Source of the DNA: Streptomyces sp. TG1A-8
Lineage (GTDB): Bacteria > Actinomycetota > Actinomycetes > Streptomycetales > Streptomycetaceae
NCBI RefSeq assembly: GCF_030499535.1
Contig: NZ_JASTLB010000001.1
Location: 2,728,001 to 2,792,000 of the forward strand
DNA length: 64,000 bases
Reading direction: 5' to 3'
Part shown: positions 52,543 through 61,772 of the stretch, piece after piece
Numbering within the stretch: the first letter of the stretch is position 1
Layout: every line of letters begins with the position of its first letter
Made by a program: the position numbers and the translations under genes
Notes under the pieces: generated by a model
Told to the model about the DNA's origin: nothing
The model's database searches: none
Seen by the model: the letters and a program-made list of their open reading frames with translations, nothing else

Positions 52543-53220
52543 GTGCCTTCCCTGTTGCTGATCGAGGACGACGACGCCATCCGTACGGCCCTGGAGCTCT
52601 CCCTGACGCGCCAGGGGCACCGGGTGGCCACCGCTGCCAGCGGTGAGGACGGTCTGAAGCTGCTGCGCGAGCAGCGGCCGGACCTGATCGTGCTGGACGT
52701 GATGCTGCCCGGCATCGACGGGTTCGAGGTGTGCCGGCGCATCCGGCGCACCGACCAGTTGCCGATCATCCTGCTGACCGCGCGCAGCGACGACATCGAC
52801 GTGGTGGTCGGGCTGGAGTCCGGCGCCGACGACTACGTCGTCAAGCCCGTGCAGGGCCGGGTGCTGGACGCCCGGATCCGGGCGGTGCTGCGGCGCGGGG
52901 AGCGCGAGTCCAGCGACTCGGCGACCTTCGGCGGCCTCGTCATCGACCGCTCCGCGATGACCGTGACCAAGAACGGCGAGGACCTGCAGCTCACGCCGAC
53001 CGAGCTGCGGCTGCTGCTGGAGCTGAGCCGGCGGCCCGGACAGGCGCTGTCGCGGCAGCAGTTGCTGCGGCTGGTGTGGGAGCACGACTACCTGGGCGAC
53101 TCGCGTCTGGTGGACGCGTGCGTGCAGCGGCTGCGCGCCAAGGTGGAGGACGTGCCCTCCTCCCCGACCCTGATCCGCACCGTCCGCGGGGTCGGCTACC
53201 GCCTGGACGCGCCTCAGTGA
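52543..53220 (+). CDS. afsQ1: Response regulator AfsQ1
   Basis: A 225-residue OmpR/PhoB-type regulator. The receiver domain has the acidic pair LLIEDDDA, the phosphorylated Asp52 in VLDVMLPGIDG, the Thr of LLTARSDD and the Lys of DDYVVKPV. The C-terminal winged helix has TPTELRLLLELSRRPGQALSRQQLL and RLVDACVQRLRAKVE. In S. coelicolor AfsQ1 controls antibiotic production and nitrogen use in response to glutamate. GTG 52543 gives the known length; ATG 52525 would add six residues. afsQ2 overlaps its stop (GTGA). Confidence 0.95.
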   Translation: MPSLLLIEDDDAIRTALELSLTRQGHRVATAASGEDGLKLLREQRPDLIVLDVMLPGIDGFEVCRRIRRTDQLPIILLTARSDDIDVVVGLESGADDYVVKPVQGRVLDARIRAVLRRGERESSDSATFGGLVIDRSAMTVTKNGEDLQLTPTELRLLLELSRRPGQALSRQQLLRLVWEHDYLGDSRLVDACVQRLRAKVEDVPSSPTLIRTVRGVGYRLDAPQ

Positions 53221-54881
53221 CCGACACGCAGGAGGACTCGCGCGGCCGGGCCGCGGGGCGCGGGGGGAGTCTGTCGCGGCTGCGCCTGACCAGCCTCAGG
53301 CTGCGGCTGGTCGTGGTGTTCGCGCTGGTCGCGCTGACGGCCGCGGTGTCGGCGTCGGCCATCGCGTACTGGCTGAACCGGGAGGCGGTGCTCACCCGCG
53401 CCCAGGACGCGGTGCTGCGCGACTTCGAGCAGGAGATGCAGAACCGGGCGGGCGCGCTGCCGGTGCACCCCACGCAGGACGAACTGCAGCGCACGGCGGG
53501 CCAGATGGCGGTCAGCAGCCAGCGCTTCAGCGTGCTGCTGGCCGGCCGGGACGCGAACGGCAAGACGGTGTACGGCAACTCGGGGGCCCTGAACGGGTTC
53601 TCGCTGGGGGACGTGCCCGCGTCGCTGCGCACCGCGGTGAACAGGCGGCAGGAGGTGACCGGGAGCAACAGGTCGCCGTACCACCTGTACTGGCAGCGGG
53701 TGGACGACCACGGCACGCCCTACCTGGTGGCCGGCACCCGGCTCGTCGGCGGCGGTCCGACGGGCTACATGGCCAAGTCCCTGGAGCCGGAGGCGAAGGA
53801 CCTCAACTCGCTGGCCTGGTCGCTGGGCATCGCCACCGCCCTCGCGCTGATCGGCGCCGCGCTGCTCGCGCAGGCCGCCGCCACGACCGTGCTGAAGCCG
53901 GTGCACCGGCTCGGGGTGGCCGCCCGGCGGCTCGGCGAGGGCCGGCTGGACACCCGGCTGAGGGTGTCGGGCACGGACGAACTCGCCGACCTGTCCAGGA
54001 CGTTCAACAACGCGGCCGAGGCGCTGGAGAAGCGGGTCGCCGACATGGCCGCGCGCGACGAGGCCTCCCGCCGGTTCGTCGCCGACATGAGCCACGAGCT
54101 GCGCACGCCGCTGACCGCCATCACCGCCGTGACGGAGGTGCTGGAGGAGGAGCTGGAGTCCGAGGCCGGGGGCATCGACCCGATGGTCGAACCGGCGGTG
54201 CGGCTCGTCGTCAGCGAGACCCGGCGGCTGAACGACCTGGTCGAGAACCTGATGGAGGTCACCCGCTTCGACGCGGGCACCGCCCGCCTGGTCCTCGACG
54301 ACGTCGACATCGCCGACCAGATCACCGCGTGCATCGACGCCCGCGCCTGGCTGGACGCCGTCGAACTGGACGCCGAGCGCGGCATCCATTCCCGGCTCGA
54401 TCCGCGCCGCCTGGACGTCATACTGGCCAACCTGATCGGCAACGCGCTCAAGCACGGCGGATCGCCGGTGCGGGTGTCGGTGCGCATCGACGGCGACGAC
54501 CTGGTCGTCGCGGTGCGCGACCACGGGCCCGGCATCCCCGAGGACGTCCTGCCGCACGTCTTCGACCGCTTCTACAAGGCCAGCGCCTCCCGGCCGCGCT
54601 CCGAGGGCAGCGGCCTGGGCCTGTCCATCGCCTTGGAGAACGCCCACATCCACGGCGGCGGGATCACCGCCGCCAACTCCCCCGACGGCGGTGCCGTGTT
54701 CACGCTGCGGCTGCCGCGGGACGCCGCGCGGCTGGCCGAGGGGGGCGGGGAGGCCGGCGACGACGGCACGGACGGCCGTCACGGCCAGGACGCCCGGCTC
54801 CCCCGGCACGACGGCCGCGGCGGACACGGGGAGGACGGGGGCGCCGGCCGGGCCGGGGCCCCGGGGGAGGAGGGGACGTGA
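53217..54881 (+). CDS. afsQ2: Sensor histidine kinase AfsQ2
   Basis: A 554-residue membrane kinase, partner of AfsQ1. Membrane helix 1 (about 31-52), an extracellular sensor domain (53-195), membrane helix 2 (about 198-223), HAMP (VLKPVHRLGVAARRLGEG...), the HisKA site SHELRTPLTAI with His293, and the ATPase boxes N (LIGNALKHGG), G1 (DHGPGIP) and G2 (GSGLGLSIA). The C-terminal 50 residues are Gly/Arg/Asp-rich and variable. It starts at GTG inside the afsQ1 stop and its own stop overlaps the afsQ3 GTG (GTGA), giving tight coupling. Confidence 0.95.
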   Translation: MTDTQEDSRGRAAGRGGSLSRLRLTSLRLRLVVVFALVALTAAVSASAIAYWLNREAVLTRAQDAVLRDFEQEMQNRAGALPVHPTQDELQRTAGQMAVSSQRFSVLLAGRDANGKTVYGNSGALNGFSLGDVPASLRTAVNRRQEVTGSNRSPYHLYWQRVDDHGTPYLVAGTRLVGGGPTGYMAKSLEPEAKDLNSLAWSLGIATALALIGAALLAQAAATTVLKPVHRLGVAARRLGEGRLDTRLRVSGTDELADLSRTFNNAAEALEKRVADMAARDEASRRFVADMSHELRTPLTAITAVTEVLEEELESEAGGIDPMVEPAVRLVVSETRRLNDLVENLMEVTRFDAGTARLVLDDVDIADQITACIDARAWLDAVELDAERGIHSRLDPRRLDVILANLIGNALKHGGSPVRVSVRIDGDDLVVAVRDHGPGIPEDVLPHVFDRFYKASASRPRSEGSGLGLSIALENAHIHGGGITAANSPDGGAVFTLRLPRDAARLAEGGGEAGDDGTDGRHGQDARLPRHDGRGGHGEDGGAGRAGAPGEEGT

Positions 54882-55501
54882 CCGTACGCCGAACGCGGCG
54901 CCTCCGGCGCCTGCCGGTGCTGCCTCTCCTGGGCGCGCTGCTCACCGGGTGCGGGATCCAGGCCACCGAGGTGCCCACGGACTTCGGCGGGGCGCCGTCG
55001 CGGGTGCCGTGCTCGCCGTCCGGGCCGTCCGACGCCTCGGCGCAGTCCTCGCGGGGGGTGCCCGTGCAGGTCTTCCTGCTGTGCGGCTCGTCCCTGGTGG
55101 CCGTGGACCGGACGGTCCGCGTGCCGGACGGCACCCCGGACGCGCGGCGCCGGGTGTTCGTGGCCCAGGGCCTGCTGGACCTGCTCGCCGCCTCCCCGTC
55201 CGCCGCCGAGAAGGCGGCCGGCTACACGACGTACGTGCCGGGCGGCCTGGGCGCGGCCGGGCCGGACCCGGGGGACCCGGACGACACCCTGCGGCTGGGC
55301 ACCGCGCCGGACCGGCTCGCCCCGTACGCCCTCGCCCAGCTGGTGTGCACGCTGTCGGACTCGGCGGCGACGGAGGGCGACGGCTCGGTGATCCTCGGTG
55401 GCCCGGCCGGCGGGGCCCTGCGCCGCTACGAGTGCACCGACGACGTCCGCGACCACCCGGGCACCACCGAGCCGCCCTCCAGCGAGGCCGCGAAGGGCTG
55501 A
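54878..55501 (+). CDS. afsQ3: Lipoprotein AfsQ3
   Basis: A 207-residue lipoprotein: basic start TVRRTRRLRRL, hydrophobic core, lipobox LLTGC with the lipidated Cys near residue 25. The mature part carries a GerMN-like segment (VPVQVFLLCGSSLVAVDRTVRVPD...RRVFVAQGLLDLL). It is the third gene of the afsQ operon and may modulate signal detection by AfsQ2 at the membrane surface (inferred). A GTG start shares four bases with afsQ2. Confidence 0.92.
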   Translation: MTVRRTRRLRRLPVLPLLGALLTGCGIQATEVPTDFGGAPSRVPCSPSGPSDASAQSSRGVPVQVFLLCGSSLVAVDRTVRVPDGTPDARRRVFVAQGLLDLLAASPSAAEKAAGYTTYVPGGLGAAGPDPGDPDDTLRLGTAPDRLAPYALAQLVCTLSDSAATEGDGSVILGGPAGGALRRYECTDDVRDHPGTTEPPSSEAAKG

Positions 55502-55620
55502 GGGGACCCGCGGGAGGGGGCACCGCGGGCGCGCGCCGGGACGGTGGTGTGGCGGACGCCTCACGGGCCGTTGCGCGACCGGCCGGAACCGTCCGCGCGC
55601 GGAGGTGCGTCTAGGGGGGC

Positions 55621-56190
55621 GTGCAGCGTCAAGGCTCCATCGGCGGCAGCGCCGCGATCCGCGTCCGTGCGACAGGGGGTGTCCTCCTCGTCGCCCACCT
55701 GGCGCTCGTCGCCTGGCTGACGCTGCGGCCCCTCGACGTGCCCTGGGTGATGCCCGCCAACCTGCGCCCGCTGGCCGGCGTCCGCGCGGACCTGGCACTC
55801 GGCTGGCCGGCGGCGGCCGGACCGCTCGGCGAGGGGCTGGGGCTGCTCGCCCCGCTCGGCGTGCTGCTGCCGGTGGTCCACGGCAGGCTCGCCGCCTCCC
55901 CGCTGTCCTCCCTGATCCGCACGGCGGCTGCGGGGGCGCTGCTCTCCCTGGGCATCGCCCTGCTGCAGAGCGGCGTGCCGGGGCGGGTGGTGGACGTCGA
56001 CTCGCCGCTGCTGAACACGGCCGGCGTGGTGCTGGCCCACCTGGCGGTGGTGCCCGCGGGCCGCGCCCGACTGCGGCGGCGGCTGCGGCGCGGGCCTCGT
56101 CCGGCGCGCGGGGCCGTGACGCCCACCGTGCAGGAGGAGCCGGTTCAGGGACGGACCCCGACGATTCCCAGGGTTGGAATCGCCCCTTAG
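55621..56190 (+). CDS. VanZ-family membrane protein
   Basis: A 189-residue protein from GTG 55621, with GGGGGG directly upstream. Hydrophobic segments are VLLVAHLALVAWLTL, GEGLGLLAPLGVLLPVV, LIRTAAAGALLSLGIALLQSG and LLNTAGVVLAHLAVV. The order ...LRPLDVPWV..., N-terminal helix, then ...DVDSPLLNTAG... matches VanZ-like proteins, some of which affect teicoplanin resistance; most have no known role. The tail is basic and Pro-rich. Confidence 0.82.
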   Translation: MQRQGSIGGSAAIRVRATGGVLLVAHLALVAWLTLRPLDVPWVMPANLRPLAGVRADLALGWPAAAGPLGEGLGLLAPLGVLLPVVHGRLAASPLSSLIRTAAAGALLSLGIALLQSGVPGRVVDVDSPLLNTAGVVLAHLAVVPAGRARLRRRLRRGPRPARGAVTPTVQEEPVQGRTPTIPRVGIAP

Positions 56191-56280
56191 AGTGATGCTT
56201 CGTCCCGTTCTTCTCCGTACCGTGGAACGCAGACGGGGTCGCCGGCAGGGGCCTCGCACCGACTCACGGAGGAGCCGCAG

Positions 56281-56481
56281 ATGTCCAGCCTCGCCCGCCC
56301 CACCAACGGCCGCATGATCGGCGGAGTGTGCGCCGCGCTGGCCCGCCGCTTCGGCACGTCCGCGACGACGATGCGGGTGGTCTTCCTGCTGTCGTGTCTA
56401 CTTCCCGGCCCGCAGTTCGTGCTCTACATAGCACTGTGGATCCTGCTGCCCACCGAGGACGGGACGCGCTCCGCCTGGTAG
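56281..56481 (+). CDS. PspC-domain small membrane protein
   Basis: A 66-residue protein that consists of one PspC domain: RPTNGRMIGGVCAALARRFGTSATTMRVVFLLSCLLPGPQFVLYIALWILLPTED. It has one or two membrane passes and a conserved GGVCAALA start. PspC proteins belong to envelope-stress systems; this short stand-alone form is frequent in Streptomyces. A GGAGG site lies 9 nt before ATG. Confidence 0.9.
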   Translation: MSSLARPTNGRMIGGVCAALARRFGTSATTMRVVFLLSCLLPGPQFVLYIALWILLPTEDGTRSAW

Positions 56482-56549
56482 GCCCGGACCGGGGGACGCC
56501 GTTGGAGCGCACCTGGAAGTGCCCGGGCCTCCAACGGCGGGTCCGGGGG

Positions 56550-56933
56550 TCAGCCGAGTGAAACGCCGTTGACCGACACGCCGCGCGTGGGCAGGCCCTG
56601 CACCGGCAGGCCGCCGAGGAGCCCGGTGACGGGCGTGACCCGGCCGTGGGCGAGGGCGCTCTCGGCGGTCGGCACCACGGTGGCGACGCCCTTGGCGACG
56701 ACCGGCTGCGCGGCGACGACACCCCGCTCGGCCACGGGCTCGACGCGGTTCAGCGTCTCGGTGCCGGACAGCACCTCGACGACCTTCTCCGACGGGAGCG
56801 TCCTGGTGACGGTGTCCAGCGCCTGGGCGGCGTCCGGGGCGGCCGGGGCCGCGTTGGCCGCCCCCGCGCCTGCGGCGGCGAAAGCGGCGCCGAGGGCGGC
56901 GACACCGAGGGTCTTGGCGGCAGACTGCTTCAT
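56550..56933 (-). CDS. Small secreted protein, unknown function
   Basis: A 127-residue exported protein from ATG 56933 (AAGGA 10 nt before). The signal peptide is KQSAAKTLGVAALGAAFAAAGAGAANA. The mature part is Ala/Val-rich with no Cys (TLPSEKVVEVLSGTETLNRVEPVAERG) and ends PVTGLLGGLPVQGLPTRGVSVNGVSLG. It is a Streptomyces-type secreted protein without a known role. It lies after add on the same strand. Confidence 0.8.
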   Translation of the reverse strand: MKQSAAKTLGVAALGAAFAAAGAGAANAAPAAPDAAQALDTVTRTLPSEKVVEVLSGTETLNRVEPVAERGVVAAQPVVAKGVATVVPTAESALAHGRVTPVTGLLGGLPVQGLPTRGVSVNGVSLG

Positions 56934-57084
56934 CGTGAATGCGTCCTTGAATGCGGAGACGGGTGATCGCAAACGATCCGAGCGGTCCCCGACCGTAAAC
57001 ATGCCGGGCTGTCCGCCGCAAACACGCACATGCGGGCGGCCGGCGTGAGCCCGTCCGCACTCCGCCCGCCGGACCAAGGGTTTT

Positions 57085-58260
57085 CTAGCCGCGCGAATCC
57101 GTGGAACCGCTGGTGGAGGCGGTCTGCTGGAACAGCCATTCGGATTTCAGTTCCGCGTATCCGGGCTTCAGCACGTCATTGATCATGGCAAGTCTTTCGT
57201 CGAAAGGAATGAACGCTGATTTCATCGCATTGACGGAGAACCACTGGAGATCGTCGAGCGTGTAACCGAACGCCTCGACAAGGTGCTCGAATTCCCGGCT
57301 CATGCTGGTGTGCGACATCAGCCGGTTGTCGGTGTTGACGGTCGCCCGGAAGTGCAGTCGGCGCAGCAGCCCGATGGGGTGCTCGGCGTACGAGGACGCG
57401 GCCCCGGTCTGCAGGTTGGAGCTGGGGCAGAGTTCCAGCGGGATCCGCTTGTCGCGCACGTACGCCGCCAGCCGCCCGAGCCGTACCGAACCGTCCCCGC
57501 CGACCTCGATGTCGTCGATGATCCGCACGCCGTGCCCGAGCCGGTCGGCGCCGCACCACTGCAGCGCCTGCCAGATGGAGGGGAGCCCGAAGGCCTCGCC
57601 GGCGTGGATGGTGAAGTGGTTGTTCTCCCGCTTGAGGTACTCGAAGGCGTCCAGGTGCCGGGTGGGCGGATAGCCGGCCTCGGCACCGGCGATGTCGAAG
57701 CCGACGACGCCCGAGTCCCGGTGGCGGTTGGCCAGTTCGGCGATCTCCAGGGAGCGTGCCGCGTGCCGCATGGCGGTCAGCAGGGCGCCGACGCGGATGC
57801 GGTGGCCGTTGTCGCGGGCACTCCGCTCGCCCTGCCGGAAGCCCTCGTTGACCGCCTCGACGACCTCTTCGAGGCTCAGTCCGCCCTCCAGGTGCTGTTC
57901 GGGTGCGTACCGCACCTCGGCGTAGACGACCCCGTCCCCGGCGAGGTCCTCGGCGCACTCCCGGGCGACGCGGACGAGCGCGTCGCGGGTCTGCATCACG
58001 CCGACGGTGTGCCTGAAGGTCTCCAGGTACCGTTCCAGCGAGCCGGAGTCGGCGGCCTCGCGGAACCAGACGCCCAGTTTCTCGGGATCGGTCTCGGGGA
58101 GCGAGGGGTAGCCCGTGTCCCGGGCCAGTTCGACGACGGTCGCGGGACGCAGACCGCCGTCGAGGTGATCGTGCAGCAGAACCTTGGGCGCCCGGCGGAT
58201 CTGGTCCGGCGTCGGGACGCGCGTCTGAACGGTCCCGGTCGGTGCAGTCTGGCTCGTCAT
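57085..58260 (-). CDS. add: Adenosine deaminase
   Basis: A 391-residue zinc hydrolase that turns (deoxy)adenosine into (deoxy)inosine, the substrate of the nucleoside phosphorylase at 43323. Zinc and catalytic residues are seen in [12 protein letters not shown] (HxH), [10 protein letters not shown] (His and Glu), DRLGHGVRI (His), [12 protein letters not shown] and VNTDNRLMS (Asp). Length is normal. ATG 58260 lies 6 nt after a -10-like TAGAGT, so the mRNA may be leaderless. The CTACGCGCGTAG palindrome lies 16 bp upstream. Confidence 0.95.
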   Translation of the reverse strand: MTSQTAPTGTVQTRVPTPDQIRRAPKVLLHDHLDGGLRPATVVELARDTGYPSLPETDPEKLGVWFREAADSGSLERYLETFRHTVGVMQTRDALVRVARECAEDLAGDGVVYAEVRYAPEQHLEGGLSLEEVVEAVNEGFRQGERSARDNGHRIRVGALLTAMRHAARSLEIAELANRHRDSGVVGFDIAGAEAGYPPTRHLDAFEYLKRENNHFTIHAGEAFGLPSIWQALQWCGADRLGHGVRIIDDIEVGGDGSVRLGRLAAYVRDKRIPLELCPSSNLQTGAASSYAEHPIGLLRRLHFRATVNTDNRLMSHTSMSREFEHLVEAFGYTLDDLQWFSVNAMKSAFIPFDERLAMINDVLKPGYAELKSEWLFQQTASTSGSTDSRG

Positions 58261-58276
58261 CTGCGCACTCTAACGC

Positions 58277-58288
58277 CTACGCGCGTAG
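58277..58288 (-). promoter_or_regulatory. CTACGCGCGTAG operator and promoter of add
   Basis: Third copy of the 12-bp palindrome. On the minus strand it is followed by TAGAGT (58272-58267) as -10 box, 6 nt before the add ATG, the same geometry as at the phosphorylase gene and deoC. Confidence 0.78.
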
Positions 58289-58393
58289 AGCGCCCGGTGG
58301 ACGCGACCGCGCGCGGGTGTACGTTTCCGTCGATATGTAACGGTGACCGCCCGGACGGGTTTCGTACACCGCGGCTTCTGACACTGTTCTGTC

Positions 58394-59161
58394 ATGCGAC
58401 AGCAAGCGACGCCGGTCCGAACGGCCGGGCTGGGCAAGGCAGTCGGTACGGAGCCGACGGCGGTCAGTGGAGCGGTGCTGCTGCTCCCCGGCGGGGAGGA
58501 GGTCTCCGCCCGCAGACCCTCCCCCGTGCCGGCGGCGCCCTTCGTCCGCTCCCTCGGCCGCAGGTTCGCCCGCGCGGGCCGCGGGGAGGGGCTGGCCGTC
58601 CACGCCGTGCACTACCGCTACCGCGGCTGGAACGGCAGCGAAGCGCACCTGGCACAGGACGCGTCCTGGGCCGCCGACGAGGTGGTACGGCGGTACGGGG
58701 ACGTCCCGGTGTGCCTGGTGGGCGTGGACATGGGCGGGCGGGCCGCGTTGCGGGCCGGGGGCCACGAGGCCGTCAACTCCGTGGTGGCGCTCGCCCCGTG
58801 GCTGCCCGAGGAGGACGTGGCCGCGTCCCCCGAGCCGGTGAAGCAGCTGGCGGGGCGGCGGGTGCTGGTCGTGCACGGCACGAACGACACCCGGACCGAT
58901 CCGGAGCTGTCCTTCCGGCTCGCGGCCCGGGCGAAGAAGGCGAACCGGGAGGTGTGCCGGTTCGAGGTGCACTCCGACGGCCACGGGCTGCGCCAGCACC
59001 GCGACGAAGTGCTGTGCCTGACGGTGGACTTCGTGATGGGCGCGCTGTTCGGCCGCCCGGTGTCCCGGCCGGTCGAGGACGCCCTGGCCGCTCCGCCGCC
59101 CATCGGCCTGCGGATGCCGCTGGCCGCGGGGTTCGGCAGGTCGCTCCGCAGGAGGCTGTGA
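58394..59161 (+). CDS. Alpha/beta-hydrolase-like protein with Asp at the nucleophile elbow
   Basis: A 255-residue protein with hydrolase features: VSGAVLLLPGG (oxyanion strand), VHAVHYRYRGWNGSEAH, nucleophile elbow LVGVDMGGRAAL, acid loop VLVVHGTNDTRTDP (D165) and the His of SDGHGLRQH (H197). The elbow reads G-V-D-M-G, so the usual Ser is Asp112, as in haloalkane dehalogenases and epoxide hydrolases, although overall it resembles dienelactone-hydrolase-like esterases. Either it uses an Asp nucleophile or is inactive. It starts 133 bp from add on the opposite strand. Confidence 0.8.
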   Translation: MRQQATPVRTAGLGKAVGTEPTAVSGAVLLLPGGEEVSARRPSPVPAAPFVRSLGRRFARAGRGEGLAVHAVHYRYRGWNGSEAHLAQDASWAADEVVRRYGDVPVCLVGVDMGGRAALRAGGHEAVNSVVALAPWLPEEDVAASPEPVKQLAGRRVLVVHGTNDTRTDPELSFRLAARAKKANREVCRFEVHSDGHGLRQHRDEVLCLTVDFVMGALFGRPVSRPVEDALAAPPPIGLRMPLAAGFGRSLRRRL

Positions 59162-59313
59162 GGCGGGTCGCCCTCCGGGGCGGCTCGTACGCGCACGCCC
59201 GGCCGGGGCCGGGCGTGCGCGTACGACGGGCCGATCGGGCGCCATCGCGGGGGGCGAGGCCCCTCGGCCGCGGGCGCTGCCGTCCGGTGCGCCGCCGCGC
59301 CCGGGGCGACGGC

Positions 59314-60267
59314 TCAGGCGGGCAGCAGGCTGCCCCGCCTGGACAGCAGGAACCTCTTGAAGGCGGCCACGGGCGGGGTGTCCGGGCGGTCCGCCAGCCA
59401 GGCGACGCCGATCTCCCGTACCGCCCGGGGGGCCGTGACCGTCAGCTCCGCCACCCCCGGGCGCGGGACGGTCGGGGGAGGGAGGAGGGCGACCCCCAGT
59501 CCGGCGGCCACCAGGCCGCGCAGGGTCTCCGCCTCCTCGCCCTCGAAGGCCACCTTCGGGCGGAAGCCGGCCTGTCGGCACAGGTCGTCGGTGATGCGGC
59601 GCAGGCCGTAGCCGGGTTCGAGGGTGACGAAGGTGTCCTCGGCGGCCTCGGCGAGGCGGACGCGCCGGCGGCCGGCCAGGCGGTGGTCGGCGGGGACGAC
59701 CAGGCGGAGCTTCTGCTCGTCCAGGCGGCGGGCGACCAGGTCGGGGGCGTCCGGGACCGGGGAGGTCAGGCACAGGTCCAGCTCGCCCGCCCGCAGCCGT
59801 TCCAGCATCGCCTCGCCGTAGTTCTGCACGAGGCTGAAGCGGACGCGCGGGTGGTCGGCGCGGAAGGCGTGCAGGAGACCGGGTACGGTCTCGGCGCCCA
59901 TCGTGTGCAGGAAGCCGAAGGCGACCTTGCCGGTGGCCGGGTCGGCGTCGGCGCGGACCTCCTCGGCGGCGCGCCCGATCTCGGCGAGGGCGCGTTCGAC
60001 GGAGGCGAGGAAGGTGCGGCCGGCGGTGGTGAGGGAGACCGTGCGGCCGTGCCGGGCGAACAGGCCGACGCCCAGGTCCCGCTCCAGGCGGGCCATCGCG
60101 CGCGAGAGGGTGGACTGGGGGACGTTCATCTCCAGCGCGGCCCGGGTGACGTGCTCGGTGCGGGCGACGCCGGCGAAGTACGCCAGCCGCGGCGCGAGCG
60201 ACAGCGCCATGTCTTCTGCGTCACCGGACGGTGACAGGCGCGCTCGTGACCTGTGCTCATGCTCCAT
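59314..60267 (-). CDS. LysR-family transcriptional regulator
   Basis: A 317-residue regulator. An N-terminal winged helix (LAPRLAYFAGVARTEHVTRAALEMNVPQSTLSRAMARLERDLGVGLFARHGR) is followed by the periplasmic-binding-protein-like effector domain (KVAFGFLHTMGAETVPGLL to the end). ATG 60267 is chosen. The frame is open further upstream only through the promoter region. It is divergent from an MFS transporter gene with just 64 bp between, the classic LysR arrangement, so it likely controls that transporter in response to its substrate. Confidence 0.93.
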   Translation of the reverse strand: MEHEHRSRARLSPSGDAEDMALSLAPRLAYFAGVARTEHVTRAALEMNVPQSTLSRAMARLERDLGVGLFARHGRTVSLTTAGRTFLASVERALAEIGRAAEEVRADADPATGKVAFGFLHTMGAETVPGLLHAFRADHPRVRFSLVQNYGEAMLERLRAGELDLCLTSPVPDAPDLVARRLDEQKLRLVVPADHRLAGRRRVRLAEAAEDTFVTLEPGYGLRRITDDLCRQAGFRPKVAFEGEEAETLRGLVAAGLGVALLPPPTVPRPGVAELTVTAPRAVREIGVAWLADRPDTPPVAAFKRFLLSRRGSLLPA

Positions 60268-60331
60268 GGGAACGATTATGGCGATTTCCTGCATTGGACG
60301 GATGAGCGGGCGCGTCCGTAGCGTCGGGTGC

Positions 60332-61648
60332 ATGACTCCCGCCAGTACCGGGGCGTCCCCCCGCGTGGACGCCGGCCCGCCCGCCCCCTCCTCCGACACC
60401 GCGCCCCCGGTGCCCCCCGGGTCCCCCGTCCGCGACACGCGCCTGGCTCCCGGCGGTCCCGGTTACCGCCGGATGAGCTTCGCCCTGTTCCTCGCGGGGG
60501 TCGCGACCTTCGCACTCCTGTACTCCACGCAGGCCCTGCTGCCGCTGATCTCCGGGGACCTCGGGGCCTCGGCGGGCGAGGCGAGCTGGACGGTGGCGGC
60601 CGCGACCGGTGGTCTGGCGCTGTTCGTGCTGCCGATGAGCGCCCTGTCGGAGCGCTTCGGCCGCCGTACGGTGATGACGGCCTCGCTGGCGGTCGCGGTG
60701 GGCGTGGGGGTCCTGGTGCCGTTCGCGCCGTCGCTCGGCACGCTGGTGGCGCTGCGGGCGGTGCAGGGGGCCGCGCTGGCCGGGCTGCCGGCCTCGGCGA
60801 CGGCGTACCTGGCCGAGGAGGTCCGGCCCAGGGCGCTGGTGACGGCGATCGGCCTGTTCGTGGCGGGCAACAGCGTCGGCGGGATGAGCGGCCGGGTCGT
60901 CACCGGCTGGGTCGCGCAGGAGTGGGGCTGGCGGGTCGCCGTCGGGGTGATCGGCGCGATCGCGGTGGGCTGCGCGGTGGCGTTCCGGCTGCTGCTGCCG
61001 GCGCCGCGGCACTTCACCGCGGGTTCGCTGCGCCCGCGCGTCCTGCTCGGCACGGTCCGCGACCACCTCGCCGATCCCCTGCTGCGCCGCCTGTACGCGA
61101 TCGGCGCGCTGTTCATGACGGTGTTCGGCGGCGTGTACACGGTGATCGGCTACCGCCTGACGGAGGCGCCCTTCTCGCTCCCGCAGGGCATCGTCGGCTC
61201 GGTCTTCCTGGTGTACCTGGTCGGTACGGTGTCCGCGTCGGCGGCGGGCCGCCTGGTGGGCCGCCTCGGCCGCCGGGGCGCGCTGTACCTGGCGGGCGGC
61301 ACGACGGCGGCGGGCCTGCTGCTGTCCCTGGCCGGCCCGCTCCTCCCGGTCCTGCTGGGCCTGCTGCTGATCACGGCCGGGTTCTTCGCCGGGCACGCGG
61401 TCGCCTCCTCGGCGGTCGGCAAGACGGCCGCCCACGGCCGTGCCCAGGCCGCGGCCCTCTACCAGTCCGCGTACTACATCGGCTCCAGCGCCGGCAGCAC
61501 GGTGGGCGCCACGGCCTTCCGCGCGGTCGGCTGGTCCGGCACGGTCGGCGTCGGCGTCCTCGCGGTCCTCGGGGTCGTGGCGGTCACGGCGCTCGACAGC
61601 AGGGCGGCCAGGGCCGCGGCCCGGCGGGAGCCGGCGACGGCGCACTGA
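60332..61648 (+). CDS. MFS transporter, drug/metabolite exporter type
   Basis: A 438-residue major facilitator. A disordered Pro-rich start of about 45 residues is followed by twelve predicted helices. Family motif A is seen as LSERFGRRTVMTASL between helices 2 and 3, with a matching RLVGRLGRRGALYLAG in the second half. The sequence resembles the AraJ/YgaY-like subgroup of proton-driven exporters. The substrate is unknown. It is divergent from the LysR regulator. Confidence 0.92.
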   Translation: MTPASTGASPRVDAGPPAPSSDTAPPVPPGSPVRDTRLAPGGPGYRRMSFALFLAGVATFALLYSTQALLPLISGDLGASAGEASWTVAAATGGLALFVLPMSALSERFGRRTVMTASLAVAVGVGVLVPFAPSLGTLVALRAVQGAALAGLPASATAYLAEEVRPRALVTAIGLFVAGNSVGGMSGRVVTGWVAQEWGWRVAVGVIGAIAVGCAVAFRLLLPAPRHFTAGSLRPRVLLGTVRDHLADPLLRRLYAIGALFMTVFGGVYTVIGYRLTEAPFSLPQGIVGSVFLVYLVGTVSASAAGRLVGRLGRRGALYLAGGTTAAGLLLSLAGPLLPVLLGLLLITAGFFAGHAVASSAVGKTAAHGRAQAAALYQSAYYIGSSAGSTVGATAFRAVGWSGTVGVGVLAVLGVVAVTALDSRAARAAARREPATAH

Positions 61649-61772
61649 CCCGGCGGCGGTCCCACCGGGCCTCTCCCCCGCTCCGGGGGCCGTTGTCGGT
61701 GGGCTGCGGTAGCTTCCGGAGTGCTGGGGCGCGGCGGCGCGCGAACAGGACGGCCACAGGGGTGGGTGGACG

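Noticed and set aside
52315..53085. Extension of the sigQ frame back to 53085
   Set aside because: It would cover afsQ1 and the AfsQ1 box. A strong GGGGAG site precedes ATG 52314.
57283..60234. 983-codon plus-strand frame across add, the hydrolase and the LysR gene
   Set aside because: It is in the shadow of three recognisable genes and has no domain or credible start.
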